Source: a virus. Taken from it: a stretch of DNA of 21,130 nt. Shown piece by piece: positions 1 through 8,500 of the stretch (position 1 is its first letter; the number at the start of each line of letters is the position of its first letter). The translations under genes and the position numbers were made by a program. The stretch lies in the IMG/VR virus record IMGVR_UViG_3300002242_000268, positions 13,194 through 34,323 of that record; one strand, 5' to 3'. The notes below the pieces were generated by a model, which saw nothing but the letters and a program-made list of their open reading frames with translations, did no database searches and was not told the origin of the DNA.

Positions 1-1929
1 TTAATAGGCACTGTTAATGATTTATTTCCTGCTGATGCAGATGGCACTGGTGCTCCTACCTTAAATGAAAACGCGATATATGACGATACATCAAAACCTT
101 TATTAGCTAAGTTTTCAACTCAACAAAGATTAGGTATTACAGAAGCCCAATATACAACGCCTGCTGTAGGTAGTGGTAATTATCCATATGCACCAAACTT
201 AGGTTTAGCTGTGCTAGAAACAGTACCGATGGTTTCTCCTTTAGAGTTATTTTATGAAACATCGACAAGTGATTTAATATCTCAGTTAAATTTAGACGTA
301 CAAAATGTTAGCACAGATATAACAGGTAATACTTGGGATAACACTGTAAAAGACTTTACTGAAAACGATCCTATAAACAGTATTGTGACGGGTTATTTTT
401 ACCCTACCGCAAGTGGTCAACAAGTTACCACTGCTACTGCTGAAGTTTTAAGTATATTTTCTAGATCATATCCATCAAATGTAATTGATGCTACGATAGA
501 TTATGGACCTAATGGAAGTAATAGACTTACAATTGACTCAAATGGCGCAGGTGGTTATGCTATTAAGACATTAGATACTTTTTATGCTGGTAACGGCGCT
601 GTAGGTGAATCAAATTTTGATGTAACCACAAGAGGTAATTTTCAAATAAATATAAGATGGACACAAGCAAACGGTACTACTGTTGACCAAAGTATAGATT
701 TACAATTACAAAACAGTCCGCCAGAAGTATTTAATGTACCTGCTTCTTTTGAAGTTCAATCAACAAGTACAACTATTTTAACTGGAAGTACATCTAATAT
801 ATACTTTAATTCACCACAAGGATTCAATGGTTGCGCTGCTAATACAGCTGCATTACAAACAGCTCATCCAACAGACAACTCTTCAACCTTTGGTGGTCTT
901 GGTTCTAGTTCAGGTTATTCTGTTATCAGTGTAACAAAAACAGGTGGTCCTACTAACACCACAACATATTACGGCGCTTTAGATTCAACTGGAAACAATC
1001 CTATATCTGATATTTTACAAGGAACAAATGGAGTTGTTTTCCAAAACTCTCAATTTTACCCTGCAGGTGTTGGCAATATAGAGTATTTAACAATGTCGAT
1101 GAATTGCGTTAATACTGTTGGTAACGAACCTGGATATACTTATTGTGTTGATATGAGATTAACTGATTCATTAGGTGCTTCAACAGATTTTAGTTTTTGC
1201 TATACAGTAGGTACTCTTGATTTTACAGGTCAAGTAATATCAACACCTTATCAATTTGCAGCAACTATCGGTGGTAGTGGTTATAGTCAAGTACCTCATT
1301 TAAATTCTCCAAACAACGGTAACACTTCTCAGAATATGGATTTTACTACTGGAGGACCTGGGTATACTTTACCAAGGTGGATAGGTCAAATTCAAAACTG
1401 GACTGGACAAACTGTTTATGTTTGGGGTAACGCTGTTCCTGGATCAGGATCTAGTGGGTCATCTGGCACTGTTACATTTCAAGGCGTCGCTGGAACTCGT
1501 CCTGATGGAACAAGCACAAATATATTTACAACATGGTCAACTAGTTATAACTTAGCAGCTCCTGCTAATTATTATGTTGCATTAATGACACTTACCCCAT
1601 TTACTCCTAATGCTGCACAAATAGCAGCTGGTGTAAGACCAGGGCAAAAATGTACAAATGGTGCTGCTTGCGCAGGTGGTGCAAACTATGACTTTTCCGG
1701 ATGTGCAGCTGTTAATTATGAATTCCAAGCTACTCAAATTTTTACAGGAGCTTATATGTCTGTAAATTGGAATAACTCTGCTGTTAACCCACCTAATCCT
1801 AATACTCTTACTGCTATAAGTACAGTTAGCAACACGTTGCCTCCTTTTTATCCATCAGCTGATGGTACTAGTGTAACTAACCCAAGTCAAAGATGGGCAA
1901 CATCTACACCAATTGCATCAGGACCATAA
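1..1929 (+). CDS. Large beta-rich virion structural protein, 3' part (5' end outside window)
   Basis: The frame is open from base 1, so this is the C-terminal 642 residues of a longer protein; an internal GTG at 211 is not a credible start. The composition is Thr/Ser/Asn/Gly-rich with alternating hydrophobic residues and little charge, as in beta-sandwich phage tail or fibre proteins. A segment at about bases 211-300 (VLETVPMVSPLELFYETSTS, then DLISQLN) resembles a motif I recall from structural proteins of environmental phages. Downstream come Ig/cadherin-like stretches (for example DSLGASTDFSFCYTV) and a few cysteines, some possibly paired. It sits directly upstream of the 431-aa structural protein in the same transcription direction. 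A tail fibre, receptor-binding or head-decoration role is possible but not decided by the sequence. It ends with TAA, followed by 34 AT-rich bases with no hairpin. Confidence 0.7.
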   Translation, partial: LIGTVNDLFPADADGTGAPTLNENAIYDDTSKPLLAKFSTQQRLGITEAQYTTPAVGSGNYPYAPNLGLAVLETVPMVSPLELFYETSTSDLISQLNLDVQNVSTDITGNTWDNTVKDFTENDPINSIVTGYFYPTASGQQVTTATAEVLSIFSRSYPSNVIDATIDYGPNGSNRLTIDSNGAGGYAIKTLDTFYAGNGAVGESNFDVTTRGNFQINIRWTQANGTTVDQSIDLQLQNSPPEVFNVPASFEVQSTSTTILTGSTSNIYFNSPQGFNGCAANTAALQTAHPTDNSSTFGGLGSSSGYSVISVTKTGGPTNTTTYYGALDSTGNNPISDILQGTNGVVFQNSQFYPAGVGNIEYLTMSMNCVNTVGNEPGYTYCVDMRLTDSLGASTDFSFCYTVGTLDFTGQVISTPYQFAATIGGSGYSQVPHLNSPNNGNTSQNMDFTTGGPGYTLPRWIGQIQNWTGQTVYVWGNAVPGSGSSGSSGTVTFQGVAGTRPDGTSTNIFTTWSTSYNLAAPANYYVALMTLTPFTPNAAQIAAGVRPGQKCTNGAACAGGANYDFSGCAAVNYEFQATQIFTGAYMSVNWNNSAVNPPNPNTLTAISTVSNTLPPFYPSADGTSVTNPSQRWATSTPIASGP

Positions 1930-1963
1930 GGTTAAAAAAATAAAAAACAAGTAATAATAATAT

Positions 1964-3259
1964 ATGAGTGTTTCTCTAAAAGTAAAGTATTATAACTCTT
2001 ACATGTTAAAGAAAATAAATAGAGTCGGTATTTCGTCTTTATATGATTGGTATGTAGAAGAATCTAGAATAAAAGGAGGTTTTAATAATGTACAAACAGG
2101 TTTAGCTCCTAGAGCTTTTTTAGCCTCAGAAAATAATGCGCAAAAACCTAGACCTTCTTCAATAATATATTCTGGTATATTTAATTCTAGAACAGGTATA
2201 AATCAATCAAATGTTTTTCCTTCAGGTGAAGAAATAACTAGAACTGTGGATCCCGCTAAAGGTTCAATACAGAAGCTTTACGCTGAAGATACTAATTTAA
2301 CTATATTTCAAGAAAGAAAAGTTAATAGAGCTTTAATAGATAAAGACGCAGTTTACACACAAGAAGGTCAACCAATTCAAACAGCGTCTAATGTTGTTAT
2401 TGGTGGTATAACACCTTATTTAGGTGATTATGGTATTAGTAGAAACCCAGAAAGCTTTGCTGTGTATGGTTATAATAAATATTTTACAGACAAAGATAAA
2501 GGAGCTGTATTAAGATTAGGTAATAATGGTATTACTGAGATATCATCATTTGGTATGTATGATTATTTTAGAGATGCACTTGCTAGTGTGTCTGATGATA
2601 GAGTTAGAGCTGGGTGGGATATATATAATAATTGTTATACTATATCTTTGTTTATTTCATCACAACAAGCTGCTGGAGAATTTACAGCTTTAAGCTTTGA
2701 TGACTCAGTTAATGGTTGGGTGAGTAGATATAATTTTTTACCAGGACAAATGTTTAGTGTACAAAATAGATTTTATAGTACTTTTCAAGGAGCTATATAT
2801 CAACACTATTCAACAAATGTAAATAGAGCTACATTTTACAATAATTCTCAAGGAGGAACTACAAACTCTACAGTTACCAGTATATTTAACCAAAATCCTT
2901 CTATGGTTAAAAGATTTAGAACTATAAATTATGAAGGTGATAATAACTGGGCTTTAGATAGTTTTGTAACTAGCGATGGTGATACTGTTACACCTGTATC
3001 AGCTCCTGTTGTACCTACAACTTTATCACAAATGAACGATCAGTTATTTCAAAATATATTTAAACCAAAAGAAAATAAATATTTTGCAAATATTATAAAT
3101 AGTTCTGGAGCTACACAAGGAGAGGTTATTTATGGTAGTCAAGTATCTGGTGTTAAAGGATTTTTTGCAAATGCTAAGTTTTCAGCTACTAATACAGCTG
3201 ACACAGGTAAAAATGAATTATTTGCTGTATCTACTGAGTACAACGAATCTTCTTATTAA
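1964..3259 (+). CDS. Phage virion structural protein, tail/stopper-like, crAss-like family resemblance
   Basis: This 431-aa protein has no signal peptide or membrane segment. Diagnostic stretches are SRIKGGFNN near residue 36, SIIYSGIFNSRTG near 66, GSIQKLYAEDTNLTIFQE near 101-118, ALIDKDAVYTQEGQP near 123, and GDYGISRNPESFAVYGYNKY near 153-174 followed by FTDKDKGAVLRL. From memory, this set of motifs (YSGIxNS, GSIQKL, DKDAxY, G(D/E)YGIS(R/K)NPESFAxYG, YFTDKxRGAVxRL) belongs to a virion protein family of crAss-like and other Bacteroidetes phages, annotated there as tail tubular or structural protein. Position upstream of the ejection proteins fits a tail nozzle or hub role. The start is ATG 1964 after an AT-rich leader; ATG 2003 (residue 14) is an alternative. 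The precise virion role is inferred. Confidence 0.75.
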   Translation: MSVSLKVKYYNSYMLKKINRVGISSLYDWYVEESRIKGGFNNVQTGLAPRAFLASENNAQKPRPSSIIYSGIFNSRTGINQSNVFPSGEEITRTVDPAKGSIQKLYAEDTNLTIFQERKVNRALIDKDAVYTQEGQPIQTASNVVIGGITPYLGDYGISRNPESFAVYGYNKYFTDKDKGAVLRLGNNGITEISSFGMYDYFRDALASVSDDRVRAGWDIYNNCYTISLFISSQQAAGEFTALSFDDSVNGWVSRYNFLPGQMFSVQNRFYSTFQGAIYQHYSTNVNRATFYNNSQGGTTNSTVTSIFNQNPSMVKRFRTINYEGDNNWALDSFVTSDGDTVTPVSAPVVPTTLSQMNDQLFQNIFKPKENKYFANIINSSGATQGEVIYGSQVSGVKGFFANAKFSATNTADTGKNELFAVSTEYNESSY

Positions 3260-3269
3260 ATAAAATTAA

Positions 3270-3731
3270 ATGAACAAATTAACTAAAAAACTAAGAAATA
3301 AAATACTTAGTTTTGAAGAAAGCTTACATAATTTACCTAAAGGTAAAGTATTTTTTAATGACACTGAAAATTGCCCTGTTAAAAATACATTTGCAGATGG
3401 TATGCATATAAGACAAATAACTATACCAAAAGGAATATTTGCAATAGGTAAAATACATTTACATGAACATGTTAGTTTTTTGTTAAAAGGTAAAATGGTT
3501 ATAGTAGATGAAGAAAATGGTAGAAAAACTATATCAGCTCCTGAAACTATAATATCAAAACCAGGTATAAAAAGAGCTGTATATGCTTTAGAAGAGTGTG
3601 TGTTTACGAATGTGTTTGCTAATCCCACTAATGAAAAAAACATTAAAAAATTAGAAAAAAATAATGTTGTTAATACATATGATGAATATTATTTACAACT
3701 AGAAAATCAAAAAAAAATAGATAAAATATGA
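3270..3731 (+). CDS. Small cupin-fold protein within the structural operon
   Basis: This 153-aa protein has a single cupin-like core from about residue 42 to 118: HIRQITIPKGIFAIGKIHLH, then EHVSFLLKGKMVIVDEENG and a third strand set ending NVFANP. The HxHxH cluster at residues 63-67 is where cupins place metal-binding histidines, and the LLKGK turn is typical of cupin motif 1. A second-motif histidine is not evident, so metal binding may be incomplete. The C-terminal 30 residues are charged and helical. Small cupins occur in phage structural operons, where they may be virion decorations or modifying enzymes; no substrate can be read here. The leader TAAATAAAATTAAATG follows the previous stop by 10 bases, and its TGA stop overlaps the next ATG (ATGA). 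Confidence 0.7.
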   Translation: MNKLTKKLRNKILSFEESLHNLPKGKVFFNDTENCPVKNTFADGMHIRQITIPKGIFAIGKIHLHEHVSFLLKGKMVIVDEENGRKTISAPETIISKPGIKRAVYALEECVFTNVFANPTNEKNIKKLEKNNVVNTYDEYYLQLENQKKIDKI

Positions 3732-4447
3732 GTTACGTAGCTGTTGGCGGCGGTGTTTTAAGCATTGCTAGCGGAATATTCGGTGGTGGTAAAGCCAGAA
3801 GAGCAAGAAAAAGAGCGGCGAGAAGAAGAGCGGCTCTTGGCAAGAAGCTTAAGCAGCTTGAATCTAATAGACAAGCTATTATAAATCCATACGCTGGGGT
3901 AACAAGTTTAGCCAGTCTTGCTACCGATTTATCTGATAAAATAAGCAACCCTTTTGCTAACTTATCTGTTGCCACGCAGGCAGCTGAAATGAAGATAGAA
4001 CAAAGCAATATCGCTTTAGCCAATACATTAGATACTATTAGAGCTACTGGTGCAAGCGCGGGTGGTGCAACTGCTTTAGCTCAAGCGGCATTGCAAGCAA
4101 AGCAAGGTGTCGCGGCTAGTATAGAAGCTCAAGAGAAGGCAAACGAAGACAAAAGAGCACAAGGTGAAGCTCAAATGGAAGCTAGACAAGTAGCAGAAGC
4201 CAGAAGACTACAATCAATAGGTATAAGTGAAGGTGCAAGAGAACAATCAGCACAAGCACAAGGATTACAATTTAAGTTTAATGCTAGAGAAAGAAGACAA
4301 GACAATCAAATAAATAGAGTTGAAAGACAACTTGGTATGGCAGCTAGAGCAGAATCACAAGCTAGAGCTGATCAAACTTCAGCTATAACAGGTATGCTTG
4401 GTGGATTATCAAGTATAGCTGGTAGCGCATTATCAGGTGATGGTTAA
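3728..4447 (+). CDS. Probable internal virion / DNA-ejection protein (T7 gp14-like role)
   Basis: This 239-aa protein is rich in Ala, Arg, Gln and Glu and reads as one long helix bracketed by glycine-zipper-like hydrophobic ends (residues 1-22, GGGVLSIASGIFGGG, and about 217-236, AITGMLGGLSSIAGSALSG). A strongly basic patch, RRARKRAARRRAALGKK, lies at 24-40. Small Ala-rich proteins with a glycine-rich hydrophobic N-terminus are typical of podovirus internal core proteins just upstream of large ejection proteins, which is the arrangement here. Inference: it inserts into or spans the host envelope during genome delivery. ATG 3728 overlaps the upstream TGA. The first half is visibly richer in GC than its neighbours (GCG, GGC, AGC codons), partly because of its Ala/Arg content. 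No enzymatic motif is seen. Confidence 0.65.
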   Translation: MSYVAVGGGVLSIASGIFGGGKARRARKRAARRRAALGKKLKQLESNRQAIINPYAGVTSLASLATDLSDKISNPFANLSVATQAAEMKIEQSNIALANTLDTIRATGASAGGATALAQAALQAKQGVAASIEAQEKANEDKRAQGEAQMEARQVAEARRLQSIGISEGAREQSAQAQGLQFKFNARERRQDNQINRVERQLGMAARAESQARADQTSAITGMLGGLSSIAGSALSGDG

Positions 4448-5564
4448 TAAAAACATAAGTATGGAAAATAAAAATATAACTACAAACCTTCTTATAAAGC
4501 AAATGATAGAGACAGATGCTATGGCTTATAATAGAGATTATCTTGCCTCTTCAACCGACTCTGAGTTTGGTATTTTTAACAAAGCCTATCAAGATAAAGG
4601 TAAGCTATATGCAAAACTAAGTCTAGCTGTTCAAAATAATAACTGTATAAGCGATAATTGCGTTTATGAAATTAAACAACTTAGGCAACTAGATAATGCT
4701 CCTGCTGCTTCTATTGAGTTTATGGAAGTTTTAAATTCTGAGTTAATGGTTACAGAAGAAGATAGCTACGATGTTAATAATTATTACGGTTATTTAGTTG
4801 CTTATTGCATTATTACAAACAAACCTGGCTTTTCTAAAAACGACGGTTATGATGTTAATCTTTATTTAAATGAAGATGGTAGCCAAACTATTGTTTTTTC
4901 TGGTCCTGCCTTAAAACAAGATTTAGTTATTAATAGTTTTACTTTAAAAGCTTTAATAGATTCTGATACTTCTTTAGTTGTCTCAACGCCAGATATAAAT
5001 AAAGACATGTTAAGATTATTAACAGAAGTCGGTTTGTTTGATCCTGAATTTGTAGATGTTGAAAAAGAACAACTTAAAACTAATGCTAAAATATTACATG
5101 AATTTATATTAAAAACAGAAACAGGTGAACCTGATTATAGAATAATAGACATAGGTAATGGTAAAGGTAAAAACGTTTTACAGTTTGATATGGAAAAAAT
5201 ACAAGCTAAAATAAATCCTTTTATAAATGCAGAAGTTGCTGGTTTACTAAGCTCTGAGCAGGATGCTGTGGCAGCATGGAACGTTTATATTGGAAGAGGT
5301 TCTAGTGTAGATGAAGATGCTCAAATGGTACAAGACGCTAACGCTGGTAGTTTGTCATGGTCTTATGAAGAAGACTTACCTTTATCTCAAGATAAAAAAG
5401 TTGAATTTGAATCTAAATACAAAGAGTATTTTATAAATAATTATCTAAAAGAGTTTATGACTAATAAGTTTCCAACAGTAAAAGAAGATGCTGCTGTTTT
5501 TGATTTAGAAGAAGCTAAACAAAATAAAGCTCAAAAGTTTTTAGACGACAACAATTTAAACTAA
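4440..5564 (+). CDS. Uncharacterised protein between two putative ejection proteins
   Basis: I do not recognise this protein of about 374 residues. It is acidic, has no signal peptide or membrane segment, and looks mixed alpha/beta. A folded central region contains DGYDVNLYLNEDGSQTIVFS, then a Leu/Asp-rich helix region with LLTEVGLFDPEFVDVEKEQL. The C-terminal 60 residues are charged and helical. Two cysteines sit five residues apart in NNNCISDNCVYE. Its place between the gp14-like protein and the giant protein matches the middle internal core protein (gp15 position) of T7-like phages, but no sequence similarity supports that beyond location. ATG 4440 overlaps the upstream gene by 8 bases. 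ATG 4461 (MENKNITTN) is an attractive alternative because it clears the overlap and has an A-rich leader. Confidence 0.6.
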   Translation: MVNKNISMENKNITTNLLIKQMIETDAMAYNRDYLASSTDSEFGIFNKAYQDKGKLYAKLSLAVQNNNCISDNCVYEIKQLRQLDNAPAASIEFMEVLNSELMVTEEDSYDVNNYYGYLVAYCIITNKPGFSKNDGYDVNLYLNEDGSQTIVFSGPALKQDLVINSFTLKALIDSDTSLVVSTPDINKDMLRLLTEVGLFDPEFVDVEKEQLKTNAKILHEFILKTETGEPDYRIIDIGNGKGKNVLQFDMEKIQAKINPFINAEVAGLLSSEQDAVAAWNVYIGRGSSVDEDAQMVQDANAGSLSWSYEEDLPLSQDKKVEFESKYKEYFINNYLKEFMTNKFPTVKEDAAVFDLEEAKQNKAQKFLDDNNLN

Positions 5565-5569
5565 ATTAA

Positions 5570-8500
5570 ATGACTGAACTACTAAAATATGTGGCTTCAC
5601 TCCAAGATCAAGGCTTTAATAAAACAGAAATTGAAGCTAAAGTAAAAGAGTGGAAAGCAGCTAATCAACCTTTAGATACAAAAAAAGAGGACGATCCTAC
5701 GCCAAAGCCTAAAAAATTTTTTAAAGATGACGGTAGTGGTGAGTTTAATTTAGATGCTTTTGAAACTGAATCTACAAGAAACGTAGCTAAAAAAGTAAAC
5801 GAACAAAAAGATAAAGGTGATCCTTTAGCTGATTATATAAGTGAAGATAGTAAAAACGAAGACTTAAAAATAAATAAATCTTTTTTTACAAAAAGAGGTG
5901 ATGAAACAATATTTGATTTAGATGCTTTTGCTAGTGAAGAAACTAGAAGTTTAGCTAGACAAGTTAATTTACCTGAAAATGATAAAACATATAATATAGG
6001 ATCTGGTGCTTACAAAGTTGTGTATAATGAAGGAGGTGCGCCTGTTTTCTATTCCAAACCTATTGGTGATTCAGAATGGTCTAGCGCAGAAGGTGATCCA
6101 CTTAGAACAGCTACAATAGCTCAAATACTGGGTGTAGGTGATGTTAATTTTGATGTAGATAAGTATGACGTTGAAATACCACAAATACAAGAATTAGAAG
6201 AAGAAGAAAAAGAAACAGAACTAGTAATGGGTTCTGAAAACTTAGACGAAATACAAATACCTTTACTTGTTGAAAACAAAAGTAAATATAAAATAAATGG
6301 TAATGTATATACTTACGAAAAATTAGACACAAGAATAAGAAACAATGAGCCAGGTTTTGAAAAAATAACTAGTGTATCAGAATATTTAAATCTTATAAAA
6401 GCAGATGGTGCTATTGTAGAAGTTTTACCAGGCGACTACGAAGGATCTATAGAAGAAAAATATGATAATTTTGTAAATATAACAACTATAAGTTCGGAAA
6501 AAGAACTTGAAATAGATAGGTTTGTAAATGACATAAACTTTACACCTTATAAACAAAATGTAGTTAAACCTGTTTTTATTCCAGGCGCTACCAGTGGAGG
6601 CGCGCTTCCAACGACATCTTCCACGCAAGAAGTTTCACCATATGAAGAGGAACTAGATAAAGCTAGATTAATTTTAGAAAATGAAAGAAAAGAAGAAGGT
6701 AGTAACGAACCTATAACAAAGCAAGAAATAGAAGGACTAGCTAGGCAAATTATAAAAAATGAAAAAGTTTTTGAAGCTAATAATCAACTTAAAAAAGATT
6801 ATTTAGAAAATCTACCAAATGACGAAAGAGAAGCTTTATTTAGTTTTGTTCTTGATAGAGTAAGAGAAAATGAAAAAATATATTTAGGTAAACTACCAAA
6901 ACAATATACGGATCCTAAAACAGGTGAAAGATATACTAGAAAAGAATTAGAAGAAAGATTTGATTTTGAAGCTAGGTTTGATGATATAAAAAACAGTACT
7001 TTAGTTTCTAATATAAAAAATCTTACTTCAGCAATAAATGTAGATCAACAAAAATTAGTTTCTCTTGCTAAAAAAATAAAAGAAAACCAAGCCAACGGTT
7101 TTGACGTAACAGAGTTATCTCAAGAATACAATACTATTTTAACATATTTAAATAGAAGAGTCGAGGGTGTTAATTCTTATAAAAAAGATTTAAAGTACGC
7201 AATAAGAGACGTACAGCTTGATTATAGCAATTATATTAAAAAAGGTCAAGAATATCAAGATGATGTATATGAATTAGAATGGCTAAAAAGAAATTATAGC
7301 CAAATGAAAAAATATTTTGGAGGATTAGGTGAGGCTGGAGATATAACTATAAACTCTATAAATTACGCTTTAGGTGGTCTTCAGCAATTGCTAGCTGTTA
7401 TAGAAATGACTGCTTCACCAGCTTCTAAACCTGCACTACGACTTAAACAGCAAGAACTTCTTCAGGTTCAAAGTGATGTTTTAGATTTTAGAAGAAAAAG
7501 ATTAGATCGCTATGTTAAAGCTCCTGAATTTAAAAATGCTTTTGATAGCATAGAAAACTTTGGTGAATATACTTTAAACTATGGTCTTGAGCTAGCTCCT
7601 TTCTATGCTACTATGATAGGTACTACTTATTTAACAGGTAATCCTTATGCTGGTATAACAGCAGCCTCAGGTACTACTGGTGGTATGTATGCAGGTGAAA
7701 GATATAATGAGATGTTGAACGGAGGTAGGCCGTACGATCCTTGTGAAATGAATTTAACTATGACTGGTTATAGTATAGCTGAAATAGCAGGTACTATACC
7801 TGAGTTTAAAATATTAAAAGGAGTAAAAACTAGATTTAAAGGTAGCACTGGAGGTGAAGCTTTAGAAGGTGGTATTAAAGGTTGGGCTACAAGAAGATTA
7901 CAAGGTATACCAGAATATGCTAAGCTAATAGGTTTAGATTTTGGAGGAGAAATAGGAATAACTTTAACTACACAGAACTTGTTAGATGGTAAACCTTTGT
8001 TTGCTGGATTTGATGAAGCAGCTTTCAATACTTTACTTTTTTCAAACACAATGTATGTTACTCCTATTATGGCGGGTGGAATATATAATTCTTTATCAAC
8101 GCCTAAAATAAACGCTGAATTTAAAAGTAACGTAGCTGAATATAACAATATAGAGTTTTCTCTTTATGATAAAAGATTTAAAAATAAAGTTATAAAAAAC
8201 AGTTTAACGCCAGATCAAGTTAAACAAATGAAACAAACTCAATTAGATTTACTTAAAGCTAATGAGAATATTTTATTAGAGTTGAATAAGAAAATTAAAG
8301 AAATGGACGCTCAGGGTTTTAAAATATACGCCGATGCCATGACTGAAATTGCTGATCTTCAAAATAAAGCTAATGAAATAAGAAATAATCCAGCTTATGA
8401 CTTTTTAACTAAAGAAAGATTAATAAAACCTTTAAGAGAAAGATTTGAAAAACTAGTAAATGCTAGAAATGTATTTACTGAAGCCTTTACTAAGACGTTT

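Noticed and set aside
211-300. GTG at 211 as the start of the first gene
   Set aside because: The frame is open to base 1 with protein-like sequence, so the gene begins outside the window.
3266-4023. Minus-strand frames opposite the cupin and 239-aa genes
   Set aside because: They mirror credible plus-strand genes; their hydrophobicity is what antisense of Lys/Arg/Ala codons gives.
6180-6230. GAA-rich stretch as a DNA repeat
   Set aside because: It encodes an acidic linker (ELEEEEKETELV) within the giant protein and is too irregular for a tandem repeat.
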